This document shows, piece by piece, positions 35,388 to 47,448 of a stretch of 64,000 nt of DNA. The position numbers and the translations under genes are program-made. Under the pieces are notes generated by a model. The model was not told the DNA's origin, made no database searches, and saw only the letters and a list, made by a program, of their open reading frames with translations. This DNA is from Endoconidiophora laricicola. Its lineage: Eukaryota; Ascomycota; Sordariomycetes; Microascales; Ceratocystidaceae. The stretch covers positions 1-64,000 of the forward strand of contig LXGT01000166.1 in the NCBI GenBank assembly GCA_001640655.1. Reading direction: 5' to 3'. Numbering within the stretch: the first letter of the stretch is position 1; each line of letters starts with the position of its first letter.

Positions 35388-38300
35388 TCACTCATACTCC
35401 ATCACCACATCGGCTGGGGGCAGTTGCGTGCTACGCTGTGTAACTTCGAGCACCGAAGTCGGCGATGGGCTTTTGTTTGGATCGCGCAGTGGCGACACAA
35501 CACGTCTTGGCTTGGGTAACTTAACAGGCGCGATCGAAGCCGATACCGTGCGTTGGCACGGTGACATTTCCGGTGACATGTTATGGCCCACGGGATCCCG
35601 TGACGAAATAAACTCTCCCGCAGTAGAGTCCGGCGGTGGAAAGATCGGTTTGTTATCCAGGTGCTGGTGATGAAGCGGTGAGCTGTTGAACGGACTAGTT
35701 GATATTCCTATGTTTCCATCAGACATGGCTATGAAAGCTGCTTGTTCAGCTTCAGCCTCAGCGCGCTGTCTTGCCTCCCTCTGTTCGCGAGTGATCAAGT
35801 TAATCTTAATACGACGCATGCCATTTGTAAGTTGGTCCATGCTATCGTCCACAGTGGCAAAAGTTGGGCTGGTAGTCGAAGGACGTGTGGTCGCTGTCGA
35901 AGACGCCGATGCCACGCGCGATGGAGCCCGAGAAGAAGCCGTAGACGGGCGTTGCACTGTACGAGACTGGGAAATGCTCGTGCTTGTCGTTGCCGTACGC
36001 GATGATGACCGTGAAGTTGATGATCCCTCCTTAAAAGATGCCGATGAGTTGGCAAGACTAACAGACGTTGATGCGCCGCGCGTTTTACGAACTGTCAAGG
36101 TTGAGCCAGCCGCAGCCCGGCTTTGGACGCCCATTGAAGTTGCAGGCCGGGTGCGAGCTGGAGGGGGGATCATGTCGCGTTGTGTGAATGGGACCGCCGA
36201 CGCTACACTAACACGTCTTGCAGTGGTTTTCTTAGGCTAAAGATATAGATGTTAGTACCGTGTACAAAAGCATGCAGTCATGGTATTCCAACTCACTTTT
36301 TCAGTCACCAACACAGTTGATGACGCGACAGTTCTACGCCTACTTGCACGTGTCATCTTTTCGTCACTTTCGTCTACCTCAACGATGGGCTTTGGCTTAC
36401 GTTCTCTAAGCCCTGTACGTGATGGCGCCGAGGGAGTCTTAGAAACCATGTGTTTTTCACGGCGAGCCTTCGTAGCCTCTACATTCAGTTCTTCAAAGGT
36501 ACAGCTCTCTGTAGTTCTGTCTATCGGTATGAGTTGTTTGATGAGTTCATTAACCGCAACCTCCCACATGATGTCTGGCGGTGGGGGGGTAGTCGGTCGA
36601 GAATATGAAGCGCCGATCGACATATTAGAAATGCTCCTCCGGAGCCGGGGCTCTACCTTTCGTGCAGATGATGCATGTGTGGGTGAGCAATATGTTGGTG
36701 GGCCGCTAACAGGTTTCGTTTTCTTAGGCTCGACAGGTGTCGGTGCCAAGAGTGATTCGATTTTAACAAACTCGGCGTTAGACCACCATGATGAATCATA
36801 ACTGTGCAATGAGAGCAAATCACTCCCTACTTCCATATCCATAAGTTCACCTGAAATACCGATGCGTTGGCCCATCTCTGCTCCGAGACCTTGATGAACG
36901 GAAATGGGAAAATCGAGGCCTTGTAGTTGATCCGAAGCAAGACCACTTAGATGGCTTAAGACACCAGATGAAAGAGCACGGTCACTATAACCACCCTCCA
37001 TTACACTAATAACCCGCCCATCGACTGAGGTTTCCTCTTCAGCTGCTAGTCTAACAACATCTTGTGCTATACGTGCATAGAACTCCGTCGGCACGTTGAC
37101 ATCATGTCGCTGCATGCCAGCACTTTCCCACTGACTAGCATCAAAACCTGCGCTGATGAAGATAGTGGCCTTTGGTTCGATACCAGCGGCTTTAAGCCTC
37201 TCAGTATGTGAACGGAGGAAGTCACGAGCTTTGTCAAGAAGTTCCAAATACTTGTTTTGATATAAGTTCCAGAAATCAGCCTCTGTTTTCCACGGCTCAA
37301 GATGCATATTCCAAATGCTCTGACCATGCGCGCCGTCGATGCAGATACTAGCATTCTTAACTTTGTCCTGGTCGCCCTGCTCACATGGATATGAGTTTAT
37401 GTCGTGTAAACTAAAGTAGCCGATGTAAGACTTCTTCCAAGTTGATGCATTCTTATGTGCGGAATTCGCTCTCTGGTTATGTTGCCAGGTGATAGCTTGT
37501 GATCCATCGCCGTGATGAAGATCAATATCAATAATGGCAGCATGTGTCAAATCATGCGCCATAGCAGCATGCATAATTCCAACCTGAACGTTGTTAATCC
37601 AACAAAACCCAGATGGATATGACGCTGAGCAATGATGTCCGGGAGGTCGGACACCTACAAATGCACGGCGTGGAGTTCCACTAAACACAAGATCTACAGC
37701 ATCACAGACTGCACCTAAAGCACCTTCAAAAGCATCCAGAGACTCGGCGCACAAGTAAAGATCACCCTCATGAAACTTAGCAGCAGGGCCATTATCATGA
37801 TCTCGCTTTACGTCTGGTCGCTGCAACTCTTTGCCTCCCAGTGCCAATTTTGTTTCCGCATTGTCACACATGATCTTGAGTTCCTCCATCCATTTGACGC
37901 CATGGACATTCGTGACAGTAGGTGTCGTTATCCCAACCCGACGGTCAGTTTTGCACACTCGAAACGGAATGCGATCAAGGCTGGTTGGATGTACTCGGGG
38001 GTGCACTGGGTTATGTCCATCAGCGTGACGGCCACCCAGACGCACGTAAGCCATAGCAATACCGAGAGCTGCTGCCCGCACGCGCTCCGGACGCTCGACT
38101 ATAGTATTCAGTGCGTTGCGTGAAGTACGCGGACGCGAAAAACGATGGCCATAGCATGCATCGTTAAGAACGACCACAAGCTCTGTGGTACGATGGTCTG
38201 TAGGGCTTCCATGAGCTGCAAGATCGTCGCGGAAGTGGTCTGCAGCAATAGCTTCTGCGCTGGGCGCCTCGTCAATTGTTGGGGGATGTGCGCTCAATAG

Positions 38301-38744
38301 TGGCGATCGTGCCATGGGCGATAGCGCACCAGATGAGCTGGCACGCCGGTTGGGCGTGTGATTTGACGTGGTTCCTGATAACGAATGTAGGGATGAGGTC
38401 GAGGTTTTTTTATTCAAGGTAGGTGTATTTGATCGTGACCCCATTGAAGAAGTGCGTCCCAGTGAGGGGCTACGTGAAGACTGCATTTTTCCTGACGGTG
38501 AAGGTGAAGGGCGCGGGGCGCTTGAGCGCAAAGAAGATGTAGATCGCGAGGGGTGTAAGCTAGGAGTGCGCGGCGATGTTACGGCGCTCGAAGAAACAGT
38601 TCGTACGGAGAGTAATGGGTTCGATGTTGGTGATGAATCGGGATGTATGCCGTTTCTGCTGCTAGTAGTAGTCGTGTTGGTAGACAACGTTGTTGCCGTG
38701 GCCAAGGACGACCGGCGCGATCCAGTACGCGAGGGGGGGGGCAT
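35388..38744 (-). CDS. HOS3: Histone deacetylase, Hos3 type
   Basis: Two exons on the minus strand, 38744-36297 and 36236-35388, give 1098 aa. The 60-nt intron has a GTGAGT donor, CTAAC branch and TTAG acceptor, and joins VTEK to PKKTTARR. The catalytic deacetylase domain covers about residues 190-620. PPGHHCSASYPSGFCWINN (about 368) holds the paired active-site histidines, DIDLHHGDGSQ (about 406) the zinc ligands, and FISAGFDASQWE the second aspartate. Hos3 enzymes are fungal-specific, zinc-dependent lysine deacetylases. The first ~160 residues and the last ~300 are Ser/Thr/Arg-rich and probably disordered. The start codon is followed directly by nine Cs (MPPPSRTG), a slippage-prone run. Its promoter region is a 4.2 kb gap shared divergently with the ABC transporter. 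Confidence 0.95.
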
Positions 38745-41700
38745 GATGGCGGTGCTATGCTATACCTATTTAGCTGATTTAGGTAAAGCTAGATCTAGTT
38801 GGCCAGCCAGTGAATAGTACACACGCCAACTGATGTGCCCAGCAATCGTCGAAATTCGTTGTTCCTTCTAGAAAATATGTCGTCTGTTGGCTTCTGTCAA
38901 TGCGCAATGCGCTAGAGTGTCTAAGACCCAATGATCGAACTGATGGATTATATCATGCGTCTAGGTCTCTCTCTACCTGCGGGTAGCTCGAGCTTGGTTA
39001 GAGGATGCCGTCGTGGAATCCGGGAGCTCGTCGTCGTATTGTCGCAAATATGCGTGGTGAATCAATACGCGAAGCACTTTTGGTTGATAGAATCAGAGTC
39101 ACTATAGACTAAAGAATACCTTGCGATGTTTAGATTCAGGATTGGAGTGCCGATTCGATAGCAACGCTGGGCTCCAGCCAGGCAGAAAAGAAAAGAAAAG
39201 GAGACGGGAAATTTGATGGCTTCGGTGATGGAAGCTTCGATGCCCAGTAAACTCTGGGAGGAAAATACTGAGAAAAGAAGAAGAGGAAAACTTTCACGAG
39301 CTACAAAAGCGCAACAATGAGCGTCTGGCTTGATACTGTTTTCCGTTCAGCCTTCCCTCTCCTTCCGTTTTGATTTTTGATTCAGTGCCTTGTTGCAGAT
39401 TGCTCTGGGGCGCCTTATCATGCAATGGCAGTTGTGACCTTTGGTCTTTGGGGAGCTTTGTATCTCGTACTACGCAACGAGCTACGATAACAAAACGCCA
39501 GTAGCTCATTTTGCGCTTAAGTAGTAGTACTATAGATACACTATACTAAGGCTTCTACTTCTTGCAAACAGGCCACTCCGCCCGAAGGAGATCAGGGCCA
39601 AATGCTCCCCCCCCCCTGGCTTACCTATGCAAACCAGCCAACCCATTTGCCTTGTGTGATGGGGCCGCTCATTGATTATAGGTAGCTTCATTTCATTTTA
39701 TCCACGCGATGGATGAATATGGTTCATATTGCTGTTTAATTTGCGTGAACAATAGTCCGCGAAGGTAGGTTCTCCTAGCACTAGGCACATTCTCATGTAT
39801 GTAAGATTCACTTGAAAATAGTCAAGTCGTAGCATATTAATCTGATATTTTTGTACAAAGTACGTCACCTTTTTGACATACAATTTGTAATAAACAATTA
39901 ATAGGACATATGGTAGTATGCAATCTAATAGTATGATATTCGATTTACGTCACGACTTACAGACAGCAATGCAAGTACCATTATTTCCATTTTTGAACAA
40001 AGTAGTAATAACGTCATTACATTGTATGCATCTGGATAGGTACAATTGTGTTCACAGTATGGCTCATGTCTAAAATCCATACACTAAATTGAAACGAAAC
40101 GATACTGCTAATATTAGAGGCATAACTATACATAACCCTATCTCCTCCTTATATAACCCTAGTATCTAGTAATGATGTTATCGAATATGTAAGACTGAGA
40201 TCGCTCTATCTTCCCAATGCAACAGATCTTAAATCGCGTAGAGGTAGGACTAAAGATACTAACATCATAGCAATACATAACATACGTTAGTTTGTAACAA
40301 TTAATGGTTCCTGTATCATTAATGTAGATATTCAATGCATCACTGGCCGATAAAGCTTCTAGCTGTCTAGTTATAGTTTTATACAATGGTGATAGACAAT
40401 AGTTGGAGGCTTTGTCTCGTCATACAGATACGTGTAAAAGTTGAGAGTAGTAAGGGCACTCACTTATTTAGTGGCAACTTCAAAGGGTAAACAAGTAAAG
40501 CAGATAGATTTATTGGCCAGTAATGGTAATGTTCGGATGTATAAAGCCAATATAGCTGGAGTATTCTTCCGATTAAATAGTTATTGTTCCTATGCTAGAA
40601 TATTCCAGTGAGTTGGCCTGGTAGGTTCCAGCGAGGCCTGGTGTTGATTGACGATGAACCTTATCACTAAGGTTAGTCAATTCATCTAATGACTGCTATT
40701 AGAAAAGGACACTCTAGACACTTTGATATCTACTTGAAAACATAGAATTTATCGGAACATATTCTGTCACTGGTTGGTATATACATCAATCGACTTGAAC
40801 TTTTTTGTGATTATAAGCATTCACTGACTAAGTGGATCAAAGCTATTCTCTACTTGAACACTGGTGGTGTGAGCCCTGGCGAGAATAAATGGTATATATG
40901 ACTAACCCTAGTGATGAGGTTTATAGTTAATCAACAATATGACGTAGAAAAATTACACTCATATTGTTAGAACTGAAGATAGATATGATACATGTATCTA
41001 CTTATCCTGATGCCCAAATATATATCAAGGCAACACTTTCGTTTCTACGTTTGATAGGTAGTTCATTGGCATAAGCAGATTGTACGTTGCATTGCTAATC
41101 ATGAAGATGGGATCTAAACTACTCTAAATTATAGATTAGTACGACAACTTGTTCAAAACAAGCTTAACTACGACTACTGTTTTAATGACCGGTCTAGAAT
41201 GGCAAAACATACATTGTTTAAACGATAGCTACCTTCCTCATTTGGCTACTCATAAACCAGTGGTTCCGTTGGAGGGCGGCCCTTTTGATGCAACATCAGT
41301 AAAAAGCTTATCCACGGATTCTGCTAGTCCTCGCCCGGGAACCCGACGAATGGGCTTGGGAATAGGGAACTCAAGAGCTTCAGACGAACGTAGATGATCG
41401 TGGTTCTTGGGAAGAGACCCATTTTTGGCTTTTGTCATCTGCTGATTTTGTATGTGACTTGGGACTTCAAAGCAGATATAACACTTCAAACCTAGCAATC
41501 TCTGTGCTAGTCAAGTATAGTGCATTAACTACAATGCGACTAGGTCGAATAGATGATATACTAAATAATTGGTTACCCTCAATGCCACCTGCAAAAATCA
41601 TCATTGTTTTACTAAGGCATCGTTTTTCAAAACAGCCGTTGCAGCTAGGTTTTGATAGGAATCGGATGAATACAAGGTAGAAATTTCGACTCTAGGTTCA

Positions 41701-42903
41701 GTAACTTTTTGGTTGACACAACATGACACATGATTGTGTGATAGTGATAGGGATGGTGGAAATAGATGTTGTGCTTTCATATCGTGAAAGTCGCCTGAGA
41801 CAAGCGGCCTATAGAATAGCCAGCTGTATTACTAATGTAGTATGGCGAACTTTGGTTGATTGGCCGGCCGGGTAGCAATATCCCTACTTAGAGTTGGGGG
41901 CTCCTGATGATTCACATATAGTCATAGGCCGGATTAGGAAATATGGATTGCTTGTTTGACTTCGATGATAATCGCGAGATGCCGCTGTTGATGCGATATA
42001 TATGAATTAGTGCTGTTAAGAAGAGAGTAGTAGCGGGCATGTTTATCGCAAAGACCTTTTGAAAAGCCTGCGCCGCTGCACACCTCCCTGCTCTGCTTAC
42101 GCTTCTCCTGCATGAAACATGCCTAAATTGTTACATATTCGCTTCTCGCAAGTAGTGGAAGCTTGAGTAAGCCGCGATGAAACTCTGGCGCCTGTAAAGA
42201 AGATATAGCAGAATGGACTAGTCGAGGCCGAGATACTGTGATAGATAACATGAAAAAATGCTTGAATTCAATGGCCTGACCCTGAGTGTTGTGGCAGTTT
42301 GTTATAAAAAGCCGAGTGCTACAAAGCTATTGTCTGATTGAGAAAGACCTAAATGTTATAAAGCTTAAATAATCAACCACTAGGTTAGGCTGAACCTTTG
42401 TTTATACTTTAATACCTCTGTATTGCCACAAGTAGATTTTACTATTCATCTTTTTTCTTCATCATATGTTCTTGGCTACGTTATTTTGCCATCTGGCTTA
42501 ACTCCCGGATCTATTCTTATAAGCCTGGTGCTGTATTGAACCGACGACGCGATTCTACCGCCTGCTTGTCAACCAGCTTATTCAACAACGCTTGATTATC
42601 CCATCTCTTGTTTACGTTTTGATCATCTTAACTCATTGGGAAGATTGCTGCTCAATTGCTTGTCCCTCTTTACTTTCCACGCCGCACTTGCGCGCTGTCA
42701 TCGTTACTCATCATCGGCCGTCGCTTTTGCTGAAGCTTCAATAAAGGTGTCGTGAAAGCTTGGCAATACGTTCTTAGCTATCCCTTCTGCACACCACAAT
42801 CCTTCTCCCTTCCATCCTTGCAAGGCATATTGGCGCGAGAAAAATTTGCTATAGCATCGCCGTATAACACGACCGTCCAGCGACTGGCAGCACATCTTCG
42901 GCC
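38745..42903. promoter_or_regulatory. Long divergent gap between HOS3 and the ABC transporter
   Basis: These 4.2 kb must hold both promoters. Most of the region is AT-rich and without genes. It contains a C10 run near 39607, paired telobox-like ATAACCCT motifs at 40132 and 40153, and a more GC-rich, coding-like patch at about 41250-41500. From about 42.4 kb the plus strand is C/T-rich, as expected for the ABC transporter leader. Confidence 0.5.
40132..40160 (+). promoter_or_regulatory. Paired telobox-like motifs
   Basis: ATAACCCT occurs at 40132-40139 and again at 40153-40160 in the same orientation, 21 bp apart. The sequence resembles the fungal telomere repeat and the Tbf1-type ARCCCTAA site. 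It lies about 1.4 kb from the HOS3 start and 2.7 kb from the ABC transporter start, so no target gene is obvious. Confidence 0.35.
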
Positions 42904-45900
42904 ATGGCGTCGGAAAATCTGGCCATTGGCTACCAGCGCTTCCTCTCTGGTGTCTGGGCCTCGCATCCTGACAGCCAGCGCTTAAACAGCACCGATGCCT
43001 TCTTTCTCACGGCGCAAGATGAAGTCCATATTCCGTGGGTTGATAATGCTACCGATATCGCTAGGTCCGGCCTGCCTCAGTATGGCCTTATCGCCTTGTC
43101 GGCTACCATCATTGCGCTTTCCAAAATTCACAACTATCTACGCCCTGCGCTTGATTTATCTTTGGAGGACTTCTCAAAGTATCGCAAGGCCAGTCTGGTT
43201 CACGAGATCACAGCGCAAGTTGCGCGCGGCGTTGCTGCTGCCTTTTTCATCAAGTGCGCATTCGACGATGATTCTCACATCGCCACTGCAGTCGCTGCAA
43301 CCTATGCCTTTGTTATTGGCATCACCCGTCTGCTGCCTAATGTTCGCTGGCAACAAACTGCGCTTCACCATACCAACTTTGTTTCTGCCCAGCTCGCCGT
43401 CATTAGCTCTACAGCGTCCTTTCTCCCGTGTATCCAGACAAAGATATCTTGCACTGTTCGCACCCATCCCGGATATGGCCTCCTAGCATTGATCATTGCT
43501 TCCGTTAGTGCCTTTATCGCACCGCGAAGCTGGGTTCCTCCTCCCGAACTGATCGAATCTGACGCTTATACTCAGTCCAAATTGTTTGCGAATTCTATAA
43601 AGCCAGCACCTGAAGAGACATGCAGTTGGTTTGATTACTACTGCAGCTATGAATTCCTGACTCCTACAATTCTCAAGGGCTGGTCTGGATCTTTGAAGAA
43701 GGAAGACATATCACAGATTCCATGGTATGATGATCCCGAGATCTTGCTACCCAAGGTCAACGCCGCCCGTAGCTGGGGCAAAGGCAGCACTACTTGGACT
43801 GTCATTGGATACATGAAGAAAGAGCTTTCACTGATGACTATCTGGACAGTGATTTATAACTTGGCCGAGCTTATTGCTCCATTTGGTCTGTACCATCTAT
43901 TGGGTTATATCGACAACCCATCGGCTGCCATCGTTCGTCCTTGGACCTGGCTGGCTATAATAAGCGCTGGCCCCTTGTTGCGATCTGTAGCTTTTCAGCA
44001 GTACGTTTTCACTTCTACCCGTCTGATTGTCCGCATCAAATCCGGCCTGACCCAGGAGCTGTACCATCTGGCTCTGAACTCCAAGGAGATGGTAATCGAA
44101 GATGTTGCTGCTGACGGTACGAAGAAGGTTGTAACATCTACTGGACGTCTTGCTACTTTGATCGCTTCTGATATCGAAGCTCTGTACCGTTGTCGTGACT
44201 CCATAATGGTTCTTGTCAGTCTGCCTACTGGTGCGACTGGATCCATGATTGGTCTGTATCTGATCATTGGCTGGCCTGCTATTGTTGGTATCTTTGTTCT
44301 TGCCATTAGCCCTCCTATCATGATCGTTCTTGTCCAGCGCATGCTCAAGTATCAGATGGCTGTCCGCAAGGCGCAAGATGGCCGCATGTCACTTGTCACC
44401 GAGTATCTTACTCTGATCAAGGCTATCAAGTTCTTTGCCTGGGAAGATTACGCTATTGAGAAGATTCAGGCTGCTCGTTCTCCGGAACAGTCTGCGCTTT
44501 GGACTATCTCCATAATCGATGCGTTGATTCGGCAAGTCTCGCAGATCATTGGCTTTTTATCTCTATTTTCCATGTTCTTCCTATTGACTGCCGTCGAGGG
44601 CCGTGTGCTTACTGCTTCGATCGCGTTCACCACCATCACTTTAACTCTCAACTTGAAGCGTAACTTGAATTATATTGGTTATGTTTCCAAGGTTATGACT
44701 TCCGCTGCTATCGCCGTCCGTCGGCTGGACTCGCACTTTCAAAACAGCCGTCCTCTGGAGAAATACGAAGAAGGTCCTACTCGCATCGTTGACGCAACTT
44801 TCCGGCGCAACGAAGGTGCCACCTTTATACTAAAGGACATATCGATTGATTTTGTTGAGAATGGCCTAAACGTTATCATGGGCCACAGCGGAAGTGGAAA
44901 ATCGACACTACTTCTTGGTATCCTTGGCGAAACCTGCAGGGAAAAAGGTCACGTCACGCGTCCTGCGAATACTGGCTACGCTTCGCAAAGTTCATGGCTG
45001 CAGAACTCCTCTATCAAGGACAACATTCTTTTCACCAGCCCGATGGAGCAGGTTCGTTACGACCGTGTTGTCGCGGCTTGCTGTCTTAACCAAGATCTCG
45101 AGGAATTGTCCAACAGCGACGATACAGTCATCGGCGAGAACGGAACTTCGCTCTCTGGCGGCCAACGCGCTCGTGTTGCGCTAGCTCGTGCTCTGTACTC
45201 AAAGACTTCGCTTCTCCTTCTCGATGATATCTTTTCTGCCCTTGATTCCCGCACTGCTGCTTCCCTTTGGGAACAATGCTTCTGCACCGACATGCTCAAA
45301 GACCGCACTGTTATCTTGGTCACCCAAATCCCTTGGCTGGCAGAGCAGGCAGACCTGGCTGTTACTCTGGAAAACGGTAACATCAAATCTGTTGAACCCC
45401 ATATCGGTGTTACTCGCAGCCCTATCTCTTCTCTGAGAGATCTTGGTGGTGAGATCTCCGGATCCCAGTCAGAGACCGAAGGCGAGGAAGCCCCCGCTGC
45501 TTCGCCAAAGAAGGCCCCCGAAGAGGACGACGATGATGAGATTGAACAGGAACTGAAAACTTCTAAGTCTAAGGGCCGTCACTTGTCTATGCGCTATCTA
45601 ACGTATTACCGCCGCGGCATAGCGGCTCTCTTATGTGTCTTCTTTACCATTATTGCCCTTGGTCTATCTACTGCTAGCAACTTATGGCTTGTATTTTGGA
45701 CCCGGGATGAGGAAAACTCGATGAATAATCTTCCATTCTACTTGTCGGTCTTTGTAGCTATTGCATTGGCTGACAACGTCTTTAGCTTCCTTTCTACCAT
45801 GTCTTACAAATTTATGTCTTGGCACACCGCTCGCATGATTCACCGTGAGTTGGTACAATCGCTGCTTAGCGTCTCCGTGGACTGGTACAACAAAGTTCCC

Positions 45901-47448
45901 ATTGGGCGTGTCATCAACAGGTTTGCCCGTGATATTGGCTCTTTAGATACTACTTTGCCCAACGGGCTTGAGAGCACTATGTTTTTGGCTGTTGAGATGA
46001 TGTTCCAGTTGCTGTCGCTCAGCTCTATTATGCCAATCTTCATCATTCCTGCTGCGGTTACTTGTGTCGCCGGTATCATTGTTGGTGAGATGTACACGCG
46101 TACAGCCGTTAGGGTCCGCCGTATCGAATCGTCCTCGCAATCGCCTGTCTTCTCGCAGTTTTCAGACACATTGGCCGGCCTTGCAATTGTGCGCGCCCAG
46201 ACTGGCTTGGCCAAGGAGTTCTGCGGGTTGTTATCGCAGCGCCTTCGTATCTGGTCTGCTAGTGCTGAGATGACGTACAACTGCAATCGCTGGGTAGGCG
46301 TTCGTGTCGATTTCGTGACTTCTCTGGTATCTCTAGGTGCTGGTTGCATTGCTTTATGGAAGACGGGCACAGTGAGCGCTAGTCTGGTTGGTTTCTCTCT
46401 GACCAGTGCTGCGTCTCTGAGTGAGTCGATTCTTTATCTTGTTCGTTTTGCCAACGATCTGGAGGTTGAGTTGCAAAGCTTCGATCGTCTACTGGAATAT
46501 ACTTCTCTGGATATCGAGACCAAGGATGACAAATCCTACCCCGTTGAAGGCGAGGGCTACTCTGACAGCCCTGAGCACGTAATTCCTCAGAACTGGCCTC
46601 GCGCTGGTGACATTGAATTCCGTAATGTGACCGTTCGTTACAGCGCAGATGGCCCTGATGTTCTCACTGATATCAACCTCAAGTTCAAGGCAGGCGAGCG
46701 TGTTGCCATTATTGGCCGTACCGGTTCCGGAAAGAGCACCATGGTTTCTTCTCTTTTGCGTTTCACAGACATCGTCTCAGGTGAAGTTCTTTACGATGGC
46801 ATTGATATCACTAAGGTGCCCCGAAAGAAGCTACGCGAAGCTCTGACTATCATACCCCAGGAAGCTGTCCTCTTCACTGGTACTGTCAAGTCTAACCTTG
46901 ATCCCACTGGCACTATCCCCGAGGAGAATCTTCAGAAGGCCATTGATGCTTGCAAGAGTCTAGCTTCCTTCCAGGGTGGGCTCAAAACCGGTACTACGAC
47001 CCCCATTGAAACTTCCGCGCCCAAAAAAGGCAGTGATTCAACTGCTACTATAGTTTGTGAGGAAGTCAATCTATCACTAGAGACAGATGTTACAGCTAAG
47101 GGTGAGAACTTCTCTCATGGACAACGTCAAGTCATCTCGCTGATCCGCGCCCTGGTTCGGGACAGCCAGCTGATGCTCCTGGATGAGGCCACGGCTAGCA
47201 TGGACTATGAAACCGATAAGGGCATCCAAGAAGTGCTACGCAACGAACTCAAGGGTAGTAACCGCACTTTGGTGACGATTGCTCACCGCCTGCGTACGAT
47301 TATTGACTACGATACCATCGTGGTTTTAGGCAATGGACGCGTGCTGGAGTCTGGCTCACCCAAGGAGCTTTATAAAACCAAGGGCCAGTTTTACGATATG
47401 GTGCACCACAGCGGCGAGAAGGAAGATCTGGAGGGCGTCCTGGAGTAA
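42904..47448 (+). CDS. ABCC-family ABC transporter (multidrug-resistance type)
   Basis: Intronless, 1514 aa, starting MASENLAIGYQ (context GGCCATGG). The order is an N-terminal membrane domain with about five hydrophobic segments (residues 50-220), TMD1 (about 300-610), NBD1, a charged linker rich in E and D (about 850-885), TMD2 (about 900-1190) and NBD2. NBD1 has Walker A GHSGSGKST at 660, signature LSGGQ at 750 and Walker B LLLLDD at 770-775. NBD2 has Walker A GRTGSGKST at 1271, signature FSHGQ at 1403 and Walker B LMLLDE ending at 1428. NBD1 has Asp in place of the catalytic Glu, usual for ABCC proteins, and Gln808 where the switch histidine is expected, so it is probably catalytically weak. 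Such exporters sit in vacuolar or plasma membranes and move conjugates or bile-acid-like anions; the substrate here cannot be read from sequence. Confidence 0.93.
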   Translation: MASENLAIGYQRFLSGVWASHPDSQRLNSTDAFFLTAQDEVHIPWVDNATDIARSGLPQYGLIALSATIIALSKIHNYLRPALDLSLEDFSKYRKASLVHEITAQVARGVAAAFFIKCAFDDDSHIATAVAATYAFVIGITRLLPNVRWQQTALHHTNFVSAQLAVISSTASFLPCIQTKISCTVRTHPGYGLLALIIASVSAFIAPRSWVPPPELIESDAYTQSKLFANSIKPAPEETCSWFDYYCSYEFLTPTILKGWSGSLKKEDISQIPWYDDPEILLPKVNAARSWGKGSTTWTVIGYMKKELSLMTIWTVIYNLAELIAPFGLYHLLGYIDNPSAAIVRPWTWLAIISAGPLLRSVAFQQYVFTSTRLIVRIKSGLTQELYHLALNSKEMVIEDVAADGTKKVVTSTGRLATLIASDIEALYRCRDSIMVLVSLPTGATGSMIGLYLIIGWPAIVGIFVLAISPPIMIVLVQRMLKYQMAVRKAQDGRMSLVTEYLTLIKAIKFFAWEDYAIEKIQAARSPEQSALWTISIIDALIRQVSQIIGFLSLFSMFFLLTAVEGRVLTASIAFTTITLTLNLKRNLNYIGYVSKVMTSAAIAVRRLDSHFQNSRPLEKYEEGPTRIVDATFRRNEGATFILKDISIDFVENGLNVIMGHSGSGKSTLLLGILGETCREKGHVTRPANTGYASQSSWLQNSSIKDNILFTSPMEQVRYDRVVAACCLNQDLEELSNSDDTVIGENGTSLSGGQRARVALARALYSKTSLLLLDDIFSALDSRTAASLWEQCFCTDMLKDRTVILVTQIPWLAEQADLAVTLENGNIKSVEPHIGVTRSPISSLRDLGGEISGSQSETEGEEAPAASPKKAPEEDDDDEIEQELKTSKSKGRHLSMRYLTYYRRGIAALLCVFFTIIALGLSTASNLWLVFWTRDEENSMNNLPFYLSVFVAIALADNVFSFLSTMSYKFMSWHTARMIHRELVQSLLSVSVDWYNKVPIGRVINRFARDIGSLDTTLPNGLESTMFLAVEMMFQLLSLSSIMPIFIIPAAVTCVAGIIVGEMYTRTAVRVRRIESSSQSPVFSQFSDTLAGLAIVRAQTGLAKEFCGLLSQRLRIWSASAEMTYNCNRWVGVRVDFVTSLVSLGAGCIALWKTGTVSASLVGFSLTSAASLSESILYLVRFANDLEVELQSFDRLLEYTSLDIETKDDKSYPVEGEGYSDSPEHVIPQNWPRAGDIEFRNVTVRYSADGPDVLTDINLKFKAGERVAIIGRTGSGKSTMVSSLLRFTDIVSGEVLYDGIDITKVPRKKLREALTIIPQEAVLFTGTVKSNLDPTGTIPEENLQKAIDACKSLASFQGGLKTGTTTPIETSAPKKGSDSTATIVCEEVNLSLETDVTAKGENFSHGQRQVISLIRALVRDSQLMLLDEATASMDYETDKGIQEVLRNELKGSNRTLVTIAHRLRTIIDYDTIVVLGNGRVLESGSPKELYKTKGQFYDMVHHSGEKEDLEGVLE

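Noticed and set aside
35686..36801. 184- and 173-codon plus-strand open frames opposite HOS3 (also 38368-38817)
   Set aside because: They mirror the Ser/Thr/Arg-rich low-complexity parts of Hos3, and their composition is explained by that antisense bias.
43897..46370. Minus-strand open frames of 159 and 176 codons inside the ABC transporter
   Set aside because: They are shadows of the long intronless transporter frame; no homology or hydrophobic pattern is recognisable.
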